From assembly GCA_964403505.1 (NCBI GenBank), contig CAYOFP010000021.1, forward strand, positions 1 to 29,949: 29,949 nt of DNA. Reading direction: 5' to 3'. Position numbers and translations under genes: made by a program. Origin of the DNA: CAKSEI01 sp964403505. Its GTDB lineage: Bacteria; Bacillota; Clostridia; Oscillospirales; CAG-272. The notes beneath the pieces are model-generated. The model did not search any database. It was not told the DNA's origin and was given only the letters and a program-made list of their open reading frames with translations. Numbering within the stretch: the stretch's first letter is position 1; every line of letters begins with the position of its first letter. Shown here one piece after another: positions 1-7,360 of this stretch.

Positions 1-104
1 TCTGCCGATGACGTAAATATCATTGCAGGAAATAATGTTACGATCATTATCAGCGACAATAACGCAGATACTATTCTATCCGCCGATATTTTTGATTTTT
101 GCAT
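1..104 (-). CDS. Exported protein, N-terminal fragment (runs off window)
   Basis: Only the first 34 codons lie in the window. The ATG at 104 is preceded by AAGGAG with a 7-nt spacer. The peptide begins MQKSKISADRIVSALLSLIM and continues through a hydrophobic stretch to a Ser-Ser-Ala end, a typical Sec signal peptide: basic n-region, hydrophobic core of roughly 18 residues, small residues before a possible cleavage site. The mature protein is outside the window, so its function cannot be stated. The gene has its own promoter (143-172) and lies downstream of the terminator of the amidase gene, so it is probably an independent unit. Confidence 0.7.
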   Translation of the reverse strand, partial: MQKSKISADRIVSALLSLIMIVTLFPAMIFTSSA

Positions 105-142
105 TTTCGCTCTCCTTATCAATAAAATATAAATATAGTTAT

Positions 143-172
143 ATTATATCACACCTGCCCTTTCTTTTTCAA
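143..172 (-). promoter_or_regulatory. Sigma-A promoter for the exported-protein gene
   Basis: On the minus strand TTGAAA (172-167) is followed after 18 bp by TATAAT (148-143). The -10 is preceded by TG one base upstream (extended -10, TGATATAAT). The predicted start of transcription is near 136, giving a leader of about 30 nt before the ATG at 104. Confidence 0.6.
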
Positions 173-210
173 CAAAAACATCAATATTTCTACAAAATTA
201 CTACAAAACT

Positions 211-250
211 CTGTAATACACTGCACATTTTCACATGCAGCGTATTACAG
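211..250 (-). terminator. Stem-loop terminator after the amidase gene
   Basis: A 15-bp stem (211-225 with 236-250) closes a 10-nt loop. The single imperfect pair is A-C on plus-strand RNA but U-G wobble on minus-strand RNA, which favours function for the minus-strand amidase transcript. The minus-strand tail is T-rich but interrupted. The plus strand has a better run of seven T after the stem, so it could also stop transcripts entering from the left. Confidence 0.6.
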
Positions 251-258
251 GGCTTTTT

Positions 259-819
259 TTAAGCAAAATAAGCGAGTATTCCGTCGTAGATACCGCGGGC
301 AAAAAGCTCGGGATTATTCGCCATGAGCGACGCATCGCCGGCATTGGTGATAAATCCCATCTCGATAAGCGTCGCCGGCATGGATGTGCGCCTGAGCACA
401 TAGAGCGTAGGACGCTCAAACACGCCCCGATCCTCGAGTCCCGTTCTCAGTGCAAGATACTTACATATGCTCAGCGAGAATGGGTATGCACTGCTCGATT
501 TAGAGTAAACATACCCCTCACAGCCGCTCGCACTCGTTATAGTCGAAGCATTTGCATGCAAGCTGATAAAATAATCCGCTCCCCATGCGTTTGCGGCGTT
601 GACACGGGCGGCAAGCGAGGTCGCATTGCTCGTTCCGAGCTGCTCTGTCGGCGAATTACGGGAAAGGCGTGCTTCAAAATTTTCATTTGCGTTCAGAAGT
701 GCTGCAAGCCTGACTCCGATCGCATATGTCAGGTCCTGTTCACGATAGCCGTTTCCTTCTGCTCCTGCATTCGGATTATTGGGATTATGTCCTTGATCTA
801 TGAATATTTTTATAGCCAT
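259..819 (-). CDS. N-acetylmuramoyl-L-alanine amidase (Amidase_3 family)
   Basis: Predicted zinc amidase cutting the bond between muramic acid and L-Ala of peptidoglycan. The 186 residues are essentially one catalytic domain: FIDQGHNP (His11), YREQDLTY (Glu27), FISLHANAS (His88) and LIEMGFITN (Glu153) match the family's zinc ligands and catalytic Glu. There is no signal peptide, SH3 or peptidoglycan-binding repeat, unlike many vegetative wall hydrolases. This fits a protein released by lysis (sporulation mother cell or phage-like endolysin) or exported by another route; the choice is inference. The ATG at 819 follows GGAGG by a short spacer. Transcribed divergently from the TtcA-like gene from an overlapping promoter region. 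Confidence 0.9.
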   Translation of the reverse strand: MAIKIFIDQGHNPNNPNAGAEGNGYREQDLTYAIGVRLAALLNANENFEARLSRNSPTEQLGTSNATSLAARVNAANAWGADYFISLHANASTITSASGCEGYVYSKSSSAYPFSLSICKYLALRTGLEDRGVFERPTLYVLRRTSMPATLIEMGFITNAGDASLMANNPELFARGIYDGILAYFA

Positions 820-838
820 TATAGTTTTCCTCCGATAT

Positions 839-867
839 ATTTTATGCTATTGATTTGTAAGTGTTAA
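839..867 (-). promoter_or_regulatory. Promoter for the amidase gene
   Basis: Minus strand TTAACA (867-862), 17-bp spacer, TAAAAT (844-839). It overlaps the oppositely directed promoter at 850-878, so polymerase binding at one would exclude the other. Confidence 0.45.
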
Positions 868-878
868 TGAGGTATAAT
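850..878 (+). promoter_or_regulatory. Promoter-like element for the TtcA-like gene
   Basis: TTGATT (850-855), 17-bp spacer, TATAAT (873-878). Transcription would start near 885, which is also the favoured ATG of the gene. If the promoter is real the mRNA is leaderless, or translation begins further downstream at ATG 909. Confidence 0.4.
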
Positions 879-884
879 AATAAT

Positions 885-1640
885 ATGGTTAATTACGATG
901 CAAGGCGCATGCTCTCTTTTGTCAGACAGGCATGCCAACACTATGATATGATTGAAGACGGCGACAAAATAGCGGTCGGCCTCTCAGGCGGAAAGGACTC
1001 GAGCGCTCTTCTCATCACCCTCGCCGCAATGAGACGCTTTTACCCGAAAAAATACGAGCTTATCGCCATAACGGTCGATATGGGCTTTGAGGGTATGGAC
1101 TTCTCACCCATTGCCGAATTATGTAAAAATATTAATGTCGAATACATCACGCAAAAAAGCGAGATAGCGAAAGTCATATTTGACATACGAAAAGAATCAA
1201 ATCCCTGCGCCCTGTGCGCAAAAATGCGGCGTGGCGTCCTGCACGATACGGCAAAAGCTCACGGTTGTAACAAGATCGCACTCGGACATCACTATGACGA
1301 CGTTATAGATACATTCATGCTCAACCTCATACACGAGGGGCGCCTCGGCACTTTTTCGCCTGTAACATACCTTTCCCGTAAAGACATAACGATGATACGT
1401 CCCCTGATATACGCAAAAGAAAAAGATATCAAATATTTTATCTCGCACAACGAGATCCCAATCGTCGAAACGACCTGCCCGGAGGACAAGCACACCGAAC
1501 GTGAGGAAGTGAAAAAGCTCATTTCCGAGCTTGACAAAAAATACGACGGATTCTCTCACCGCATCATGAACGCCATCGAGACCGCCCGTCTCGACGGTTT
1601 CTCGCCGTGCGTCAGGCTGCGCCGCACGAAAGATGAATAA
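885..1640 (+). CDS. TtcA-family tRNA 2-thiolation enzyme (PP-loop ATPase)
   Basis: PP-loop protein of the TtcA type, which adenylates a tRNA base and replaces oxygen with sulfur (in TtcA, C32 to 2-thiocytidine), using an Fe-S cluster. Visible: the ATP loop SGGKDSS at residues 34-40 (numbering from ATG 885), the C-x2-C pair CALC (Cys108, Cys111), GHHYDDVIDT after it, and the late Cys198 in ETTCPE; three cysteines in this arrangement are the expected cluster ligands. Start: TGAGG at 868-872 lies 12 nt before ATG 885 and the family usually begins just before the LSxxRR-like segment. An upstream GTG (861) and ATG (867) in frame lack support, and ATG 909 is possible. Substrate specificity within the TtcA/TtuA superfamily is uncertain. 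Confidence 0.85.
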   Translation: MVNYDARRMLSFVRQACQHYDMIEDGDKIAVGLSGGKDSSALLITLAAMRRFYPKKYELIAITVDMGFEGMDFSPIAELCKNINVEYITQKSEIAKVIFDIRKESNPCALCAKMRRGVLHDTAKAHGCNKIALGHHYDDVIDTFMLNLIHEGRLGTFSPVTYLSRKDITMIRPLIYAKEKDIKYFISHNEIPIVETTCPEDKHTEREEVKKLISELDKKYDGFSHRIMNAIETARLDGFSPCVRLRRTKDE

Positions 1641-1698
1641 AACTCGTCACGAAACTCTATAATATTACCAGACAGATATTATCAGAGGAGACGAAAAA

Positions 1699-1887
1699 AT
1701 GGACTCAAGGAAAAACAGCATAATCATGGAAAGATACTGCTCCAAAGTAGATGCAAATGTGGTCATAATGAAAAACATGGTGAAAAACGACGGCAGTTAT
1801 CAATGCATCTCGCACACAAACTGCGGTGATAAGGAAAGCTGTGCGACGCTACGTAAAAAGAGCAAGGAAGAAAAAGATAAAACATAA
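1699..1887 (+). CDS. Small cysteine-containing hypothetical protein
   Basis: A 62-residue protein starting at ATG 1699 after AGGAG (spacing about 8 nt). It has four cysteines: one early (RYCSKV), then the cluster CISHTNCG and KESCATL. It ends in a highly charged Lys/Glu tail. The pattern suggests a small metal-binding or redox-sensitive protein, but I do not recognise a characterised family. It lies 58 nt after the TtcA-like gene in the same direction and before a strong terminator, so it may be co-transcribed with it. No signal peptide or membrane segment. Confidence 0.6.
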   Translation: MDSRKNSIIMERYCSKVDANVVIMKNMVKNDGSYQCISHTNCGDKESCATLRKKSKEEKDKT

Positions 1888-1892
1888 AAAAT

Positions 1893-1917
1893 ACGGGAGG
1901 CTTGAAAGGCCTCCCGT
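1893..1917 (+). terminator. Bidirectional terminator, convergent small genes
   Basis: Perfect 9-bp stem ACGGGAGGC / GCCTCCCGT with a 7-nt loop. It is followed by GTGTTTTTA on the plus strand and by a run of T on the minus strand, so it serves both the small Cys protein and the oppositely directed 26-residue ORF. Confidence 0.85.
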
Positions 1918-1929
1918 GTTTTTATATTG

Positions 1930-2010
1930 TTATTGCTGATCGTTTTGATTGTTTTGGGTCTGTTCGTTATCTTTATTCTGAGTCTGGTTCTTATTCTTAT
2001 TCTTGCTCAT
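1930..2010 (-). CDS. 26-residue Asn/Gln/Lys-rich micro-protein
   Basis: A short ORF beginning MSKNKNKNQTQNKDNEQ and ending NDQQ; apart from Ser, Thr and a few acidic residues it is almost entirely Asn, Gln and Lys. It is supported by an unusually good ribosome binding site, GAGGTGAT, four bases before the ATG, and by a terminator directly after its stop (the bidirectional hairpin at 1893-1917). Proteins of this composition are expected to be disordered. I recall similar tiny KNQ-rich proteins in clostridial genomes but know no established function. A longer in-frame reading from 2175 exists, but it has no comparable start signal and would cross the opposite promoter. Confidence 0.55.
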   Translation of the reverse strand: MSKNKNKNQTQNKDNEQTQNNQNDQQ

Positions 2011-2076
2011 GATCATCACCTCGCTTGTAGTATTTGCGGGTAACATAACATTTATGCAAAAGCTAATAAATTGTCT

Positions 2077-2105
2077 TTGACACATATCGTTTTTTTTGGT
2101 ATAAT
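2077..2105 (+). promoter_or_regulatory. Consensus sigma-A promoter for the SLH protein gene
   Basis: TTGACA (2077-2082), 17-bp spacer, TATAAT (2100-2105), with TG one base before the -10. Both hexamers are perfect, implying strong constitutive expression. Start of transcription is near 2112 and the ATG is at 2135. Confidence 0.85.
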
Positions 2106-2134
2106 AGCATAAAAAGCAGGAAAGGAGTATATTC

Positions 2135-4822
2135 ATGAAAAAAATCATCGCATTTCTGACGTTTTTTGCTCTCACGGTGTTCCCTGCTTTTTCTGTTTCG
2201 GCAGCGTCCCCTATGGGAGAGACAAAAGCAAGCTATACTACATCCCTAACCACCTCACTTTCATACACAGAAACACACTCTGTGAATGACGCCGGCAAGC
2301 AATCGGGGTATCAGTTCACATTAGATCCCAAAGGCACAACAAGGGCAATTGCGGCATACGGAAACTACATATACTCACGCAATACCCTCTCATCCATGAT
2401 GAAGGAAAACGCAAGTGCCATAGCGGGAATAAGCGGAGACTGCTTTGCGTTGCAATCGGGCGTGCCGTGCGGGACAATGGTAAGCGACGGCGTAATACTC
2501 TGCTCAAATGAGACATCACGCCCGTGTATCGGCATAAAGAAAGACGGATCGCTGATCTACGGCACTCCATCCGTCAATGTTTCCCTGAGCTTCGGGGGAT
2601 ACAAATTCCCGGCGAGAGCATACAACAAAGTGCCGGAAAACGGCGCCGGGCCGTTTCTTCTGACATCGGACTTTGCATCATCGACGAAAAGCACCTGCGC
2701 TTGTATCGAGATGATCATAAAGCCGAGCTCAAGTTTCAAGATCACGAACGGCACAACAATAAAAGGAACTGTGATCAGCTTAAATAAAAGTACATCGGAC
2801 ACGGTGATCCCAGACGGATACATAGCATACAGCGCACCGAAAACCGACTCATACGCAAGCTATATAGCAAATGTGGCAGTGGGTTCCGCCTGTGAAATCA
2901 CGGTATCGCTGTCTCAGGGGTGGCAAGACGCACAATTCATCATATCGGGAGAAAAGGAAATACTGAAAAACGACACTTCCCAGGTCACAGATACAAAAAA
3001 ACTCGACGCCCGTGCAGCAGTAGGCATAACGGGAGACGGCAAGGCGGTATTTTTCGCCTGCGACGGTGACGGAAAGATCGGCGTGGGTCTGAGTGAAAAC
3101 GGCCTTTCTCAGCACATGAAGAGCATCGGATGCACCTATGCGATATCACTCGCATCAGGCGCATCGGTCACAGCGTCAATACGCAGAAACGGAGAACCCG
3201 AGGTAATCAATAACCCCTCCTCCGGCAATGAAAAAGTCGTATCGAACGCAGTGCTCTTTATCAATTCATCGCCGAGCAATAATACCCCGGCACATTTATC
3301 CGTTTACACTGATACGCCATTTATTAAATCGGGCGGCACACGCATAAAACTCTATGCAAAACCCACGGACTCGAGCGGCAGAGAGCTCGAAAGTGAGATA
3401 AACGACCTTAAATTCACCGTTACCGGCGGAGGCAGCATCTCAGGCAATATCTACACCTCAGGAGGCACAGGAGAAGTCACGGTATCTGCAGAGGCGCTCT
3501 GCGGCACAGAGACCCTGAGAGGGAGCTGTACGCTGACGGTGGTAAACAGACTCGACTCCATCGCCGCTGAAAAGACATGGTATAATATACCCGTCGGAGG
3601 CCATGAAAAAATAGATATCAAGGGGTATTTAACGTCGATACCCGTCTCGATCTCCGCCTCGGCACTGTCCTGGAGCTATGAAAAAGCCACCGCGATCAGC
3701 GGAGGCCAAGGCGTGAGCGCATGCGAATACGGATACCTCGATTCATCACTTGTTTTTCACTCAAATAATAAACCGGCTACATTTAAGTTGATCGGAAGAT
3801 ACGGCTATCAGACGGTAAGCGTGACCTTACGTATATCGAAAAATCCGATCACCTATACCGATTTTGACTCGGATGCAGCTTTCTCGTCATTTTTAAAATT
3901 AGACAGCAGCAATACATATCGTTATACCGACGGAAAAAACAACACGAACGGCATGTACTTTAACGGGAAGGAAGCAACGTACAAATCTCCCTTATTCATA
4001 GGAAACACCGTAAAATACATTACCCTCTGGGCAAAAGGTAATGTCGACTCACCCTATATCTCCCTTATAAGGGAAGATGGCAGCAGACTCGACATTCCGT
4101 ACACGGTCGAAAAGGACTTTTCTGCTTACAATGGATGGAATCTCCTCAAAGCCACAGTGCCCGAGGACGAAACGGACGAGCTATACATCGTATCATTCAT
4201 ACGCTCGTCAACGCAGATAGACTGTACCCTTGATGAAGTGACAGTAAACTACGGTACAGATGAGCCTATATTCTGCGACACGGCGAGAAGCTGGGCGGCG
4301 GCAAAAATAGACTACATGTTTCATCTCGACGTGCTGAGCGGCACAGTACTGAACGGGAATAGGTACTATTACCCCAACAATTATTTGACACGCGCGGAAT
4401 TCGCGAAAATAATAACATCTTATTATAATACGGATATTGCAAAATACGAAAGCAATACCCTTACATTCATCGACACGGGAAAAATACCGTCATGGGCCGT
4501 AAAATATGTCAAGGCGGCGATCGGTGCGCATTTTATGAGCGGCTCTTCCGACAAATACGGACTCATCCACTTTTATCCGAATGAAAAAATAACCAGAGCC
4601 GAGGTTATGTCAGTCATCGGAAGAACCCTGACAAATAACGGTGCGGGGCTATCCTTCTCCGATGCCAACAAGATACCGTCCTGGGCAACAAACGACATAA
4701 AAAAGGTCGTTTACGCAAACATCGTCTCGGGTTACCCCGACGGCACACTGCGCCCCGACGGATACGTTACCCGTGCGGAAATAGCGGCAATGATATACGC
4801 ACTGTACGATTATCAGTATTAA
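2135..4822 (+). CDS. Secreted SLH protein with phosphodiester-glycosidase-like domain
   Basis: An 895-residue surface protein. Residues 1-24 are a signal peptide ending SVSAAS. Roughly 60-380 match the NAGPA/DUF2233 phosphodiester glycosidase fold: AGISGDCFAL near 97, PCGTMVSDG near 111, RAAVGITGDGKAVFFACDG near 293 and EVINNPSSGNEKVVSNA near 356. Next come Ig-like beta-rich segments, a beta region resembling a carbohydrate-binding module (about 575-700), and three SLH repeats from about 705 to the end (TRAEFAKII, TRAEVMSVI, TRAEIAAMI), which tie the protein to wall polysaccharide. Odd point: the loop normally reading NLDGGGS is SLASGAS here (338-344), so catalysis is doubtful. AAAGGAG lies 7 nt before the ATG. 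It is a single-gene unit with its own promoter and terminator. Confidence 0.85.
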   Translation: MKKIIAFLTFFALTVFPAFSVSAASPMGETKASYTTSLTTSLSYTETHSVNDAGKQSGYQFTLDPKGTTRAIAAYGNYIYSRNTLSSMMKENASAIAGISGDCFALQSGVPCGTMVSDGVILCSNETSRPCIGIKKDGSLIYGTPSVNVSLSFGGYKFPARAYNKVPENGAGPFLLTSDFASSTKSTCACIEMIIKPSSSFKITNGTTIKGTVISLNKSTSDTVIPDGYIAYSAPKTDSYASYIANVAVGSACEITVSLSQGWQDAQFIISGEKEILKNDTSQVTDTKKLDARAAVGITGDGKAVFFACDGDGKIGVGLSENGLSQHMKSIGCTYAISLASGASVTASIRRNGEPEVINNPSSGNEKVVSNAVLFINSSPSNNTPAHLSVYTDTPFIKSGGTRIKLYAKPTDSSGRELESEINDLKFTVTGGGSISGNIYTSGGTGEVTVSAEALCGTETLRGSCTLTVVNRLDSIAAEKTWYNIPVGGHEKIDIKGYLTSIPVSISASALSWSYEKATAISGGQGVSACEYGYLDSSLVFHSNNKPATFKLIGRYGYQTVSVTLRISKNPITYTDFDSDAAFSSFLKLDSSNTYRYTDGKNNTNGMYFNGKEATYKSPLFIGNTVKYITLWAKGNVDSPYISLIREDGSRLDIPYTVEKDFSAYNGWNLLKATVPEDETDELYIVSFIRSSTQIDCTLDEVTVNYGTDEPIFCDTARSWAAAKIDYMFHLDVLSGTVLNGNRYYYPNNYLTRAEFAKIITSYYNTDIAKYESNTLTFIDTGKIPSWAVKYVKAAIGAHFMSGSSDKYGLIHFYPNEKITRAEVMSVIGRTLTNNGAGLSFSDANKIPSWATNDIKKVVYANIVSGYPDGTLRPDGYVTRAEIAAMIYALYDYQY

Positions 4823-4824
4823 AA

Positions 4825-4853
4825 AACGGAAGACACTTTTTGTGTCTTCCGTT
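4825..4853 (+). terminator. Bidirectional terminator between convergent genes
   Basis: Perfect 12-bp stem AACGGAAGACAC / GTGTCTTCCGTT with loop TTTTT. It has a T tract on the plus side and an A tract on the left, so it ends both the SLH gene and the FkbM gene. Confidence 0.9.
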
Positions 4854-4865
4854 TTTTCGTGCTTT

Positions 4866-5900
4866 TCACACACAGTATAAATTCAGATCCCATGCAGGCA
4901 GATAGCGGAACCGGCGAAGATAAAATTTATAGTCGGGATGCAGTTCATGAATCAGTTTGATAAGAGAAAAGATATCCTCGCTGCGGTGATATGCCGACAC
5001 AAGCATTTGCGGCTTGTCACGGCATATTATTCTTTTTGCCCCAAGAAGTGCTTCTCTCTCGCTTCCCTCTACGTCGAACTTGATATAGTCTACCCTTTCG
5101 CTTACAATGCCGTCAAGGGCGAGCGCCTGTACCCTCTCGCCTCCGCTTTCTCTGATTCCGGAATTGCGGTTTCCCTCGACGGAAAAGGAAAGCTCGATAT
5201 TTTCCGACCATGCCGCCGCATGATATGCCACGACACGGGGTTCGTTTTCGGTAAATGCCGCCAGCTTTTTAAAATTGCGCCGATCGGGCTCAAGAGCATA
5301 TATTTTCTCTACTCCGCTCGAACGGGAAATGATCTCTTTCGCCGTATCGCCGTTATATGCACCGAGGTCGCATACACACCTGTAACTATCCGGCGACAGG
5401 ATATCACGCCAGACCTCATCGCTCTCACTTTCACTTGCCAGCAGAGGCTCGATGCGTGCGGTGAGCTTATATTCTATGACATTATCAAATACTCTTTTAG
5501 ATACTTCATCCTCTAAAAGCGAACGTGCATATGCTATATCGCTTTTGTGCTTTTCATAAAAAGCCATATCGAAAATTTCACCGCCTGCCACAGGGACGTC
5601 AGGGATATAAAGCTCCTGCTCTGATGCTATGCGCTTAACATTCTCTATCACATCGGGAAGGGATGTGGCAAACGACAAAAGGACGATAAAAGAACCGTAC
5701 TTCTCCTTTGCCTCGCTATACGACAGCACACGCTTACCGTGAAACAGATGACCTCTTACAAAGCCGTCGGACGCAAAAAAATCCGAGACTTCAACTCCGC
5801 ATCCGTCAAGCACGGCGAGTATCTTATCTGCGCCATTCCCCATACCGTACATAAGTATCGGTTTATTTACTGTTTTTAAATATGTCCAGATATCAATCAT
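4866..5900 (-). CDS. FkbM-family SAM-dependent methyltransferase
   Basis: 344 residues. An N-terminal Rossmann-like part (ILMYGMGNGADKIL, residues 15-28) resembles the nucleotide-fold domain often placed before FkbM domains. The methyltransferase proper starts near residue 170 with CDLGAYNGDT (SAM-binding motif I), followed by YALEPDRRN and IKFDVEGSEREAL, the FkbM signature. FkbM enzymes O-methylate sugars or polyketides; a glycan or surface-polymer substrate is a guess from the envelope-related surroundings. The ATG at 5900 has no evident ribosome binding site and lies nine bases after the hairpin that ends the aspartate kinase gene, so its expression may depend on readthrough. No separate promoter was seen. 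Confidence 0.85.
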   Translation of the reverse strand: MIDIWTYLKTVNKPILMYGMGNGADKILAVLDGCGVEVSDFFASDGFVRGHLFHGKRVLSYSEAKEKYGSFIVLLSFATSLPDVIENVKRIASEQELYIPDVPVAGGEIFDMAFYEKHKSDIAYARSLLEDEVSKRVFDNVIEYKLTARIEPLLASESESDEVWRDILSPDSYRCVCDLGAYNGDTAKEIISRSSGVEKIYALEPDRRNFKKLAAFTENEPRVVAYHAAAWSENIELSFSVEGNRNSGIRESGGERVQALALDGIVSERVDYIKFDVEGSEREALLGAKRIICRDKPQMLVSAYHRSEDIFSLIKLIHELHPDYKFYLRRFRYLPAWDLNLYCV

Positions 5901-5909
5901 GTTAACAAC

Positions 5910-5931
5910 AAGGGCCGCATATGCGACCCTT
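5910..5931 (-). terminator. Stem-loop between aspartate kinase and FkbM genes
   Basis: An 11-nt arm pair around CATATG. The one non-Watson-Crick position is U-G in minus-strand RNA but C-A in plus-strand RNA, pointing to a minus-strand function. The following T tract is weak (CCTTGTTGTT), so it may be a partial terminator that lets some transcript continue into the FkbM gene. Confidence 0.5.
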
Positions 5932-5947
5932 TCTTTATTTTACAAAT

Positions 5948-7261
5948 TTATTTTACAAATTCATCGTAGATTGCATTCATGGCGGTATCGAGGTCATCGG
6001 CCTCCACGCCCATGATGATACATTTCTCGCTCGAACCCTGGTCTATCATACGGATATTCGTGCCCGAATTTGCGACTGCGCTGAACGCCCGTGCCGCAGT
6101 ACCCTTTGCCTTGACCATGCCCCGTCCTACGATGGCGAGCAAGGCTAAATCATCCTCTATCATTATCTTATCGGGGTTGACCGCACGGCAGATATCGGCC
6201 TTGATCTGATCCTTTATCTCCGCTATCGCCGATGTTGCAACGACGACACTCATGGTATCAACACCGCTCGGCAGATGCTCAAAGGAGATATTATGCTTCT
6301 CGAATACCTCGAGCACCTTTCTGCCGAAGCCTATTTCAGAATTCATCATATCCTTTTCTATCCAGAGCACGCTGAATCCGCGCTTTCCGGCAATACCCGT
6401 TATGATATGCTCCATATCCACCTTATCCGTGGACGGGACAATATACGTACCTTCGTCCTCGGGTGAATTGGTATTTCTGATATTGATCGGGATATCGGCA
6501 AATCTCACGGGGAAAATAGCCTCCTCGTGCAGGACGGTCGCACCCATATACGAAAGCTCTCTGAGCTCTGCGTATGTAATCGTCTCAATACGCAGGGGGT
6601 CCTTTATGATACGGGGGTCTGCCATTAAAAAGCCGGATACGTCCGTCCAGTTTTCATACAGATCCGCCTTCGCCGCACGGGCGACGATAGAGCCTGTTAT
6701 ATCAGAGCCGCCACGTGAAAACGTCTTTATCGTATCGTTCGGCATAGAGCCGTAAAAGCCCGGAATAACCGCACGTCCGTGATCCTCGAGGATGCTCGCA
6801 AGCAGGGTATTCGTTCCCTCCATATTGAGCGTTCCGTCATCGTTAAAAAGTATCACATCGGCAGCGTCGATAAAATCAAATCCGAGATATGCGGCAAGTA
6901 TCTTTGAATTCAGGTATTCACCGCGGCTTGCGGCATAATCCTTTCCTGCCTTATGGAGAAATGCGCTCTTTATAAGCTCAAATTCTTTCTCTAAGTCAAA
7001 CTCTATCCCGAGACCGCTTACGATATCCTGAAATCTCTTTATAATATCGGCGAAAAGCCCCTCGAATTCTCTGCCTCTTGCCGCCTCGTGATAACACTTG
7101 TACAGCATATCGGTGACTTTTGTATCGTCATCGCTTCTTTTTCCCGGGGCGGAAGCGACTACATAATGTCTCGTTTCGTCCGCCTTTACAATATTTGCTA
7201 CTTTTTTGAACTGCTCGGCGTCCGCAAGTGACGAGCCGCCGAATTTTACTACCTTAAGCAC
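5948..7261 (-). CDS. lysC: Aspartate kinase
   Basis: Phosphorylates L-aspartate, the first step toward lysine, diaminopimelate, threonine and methionine. The N-terminus reads VVKFGGSSLAD (ATP/Asp binding), followed by FSRGGSDITGSIVA and an NWTDVSGFLMADPR segment. Two ACT-type regulatory segments follow (FSVLWIEKDMMNS and LALLAIVGRGM). Length from the chosen start is 437 residues, normal for the family. I chose GTG 7261 because AGGAG lies 7 nt before it and because a perfect promoter (7292-7320) would start transcription near 7285, downstream of the alternative ATG at 7288; the open frame continues to 7480 but that part is not family-like. No lysine riboswitch fits in the roughly 24-nt leader. 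Confidence 0.92.
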   Translation of the reverse strand: MLKVVKFGGSSLADAEQFKKVANIVKADETRHYVVASAPGKRSDDDTKVTDMLYKCYHEAARGREFEGLFADIIKRFQDIVSGLGIEFDLEKEFELIKSAFLHKAGKDYAASRGEYLNSKILAAYLGFDFIDAADVILFNDDGTLNMEGTNTLLASILEDHGRAVIPGFYGSMPNDTIKTFSRGGSDITGSIVARAAKADLYENWTDVSGFLMADPRIIKDPLRIETITYAELRELSYMGATVLHEEAIFPVRFADIPINIRNTNSPEDEGTYIVPSTDKVDMEHIITGIAGKRGFSVLWIEKDMMNSEIGFGRKVLEVFEKHNISFEHLPSGVDTMSVVVATSAIAEIKDQIKADICRAVNPDKIMIEDDLALLAIVGRGMVKAKGTAARAFSAVANSGTNIRMIDQGSSEKCIIMGVEADDLDTAMNAIYDEFVK

Positions 7262-7291
7262 CTTATAGCTCCTTATTCCGTTATTCATAAT

Positions 7292-7320
7292 ATTATATGA
7301 AAAACAGAAAAAAATGTCAA
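7292..7320 (-). promoter_or_regulatory. Consensus sigma-A promoter for aspartate kinase
   Basis: On the minus strand TTGACA (7320-7315), 17-bp spacer, TATAAT (7297-7292). Both hexamers and the spacing are perfect. It fixes the likely transcription start near 7285 and so decides the lysC start codon. Confidence 0.85.
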
Positions 7321-7360
7321 GGTGCATAAGAAAAAAAGTGGCGGCATATTTATAAAAAAC

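Noticed and set aside
23..262. A 79-codon plus-strand frame at the left edge
   Set aside because: It runs through a promoter and a terminator of minus-strand genes and has no ribosome binding site.
235..867. A 210-codon plus-strand open frame opposite the amidase
   Set aside because: It is the antisense shadow of a gene with clear Amidase_3 motifs, and it lacks a ribosome binding site and any recognisable domain.
1930..2175. The 81-codon version of the Asn/Gln/Lys-rich ORF
   Set aside because: The upstream extension has no ribosome binding site and would cross the opposite SLH promoter; the internal ATG at 2010 has an excellent one.
7262..7320. Lysine riboswitch in front of aspartate kinase
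   Set aside because: The promoter leaves only about 24 nt of leader, far too short for that riboswitch.
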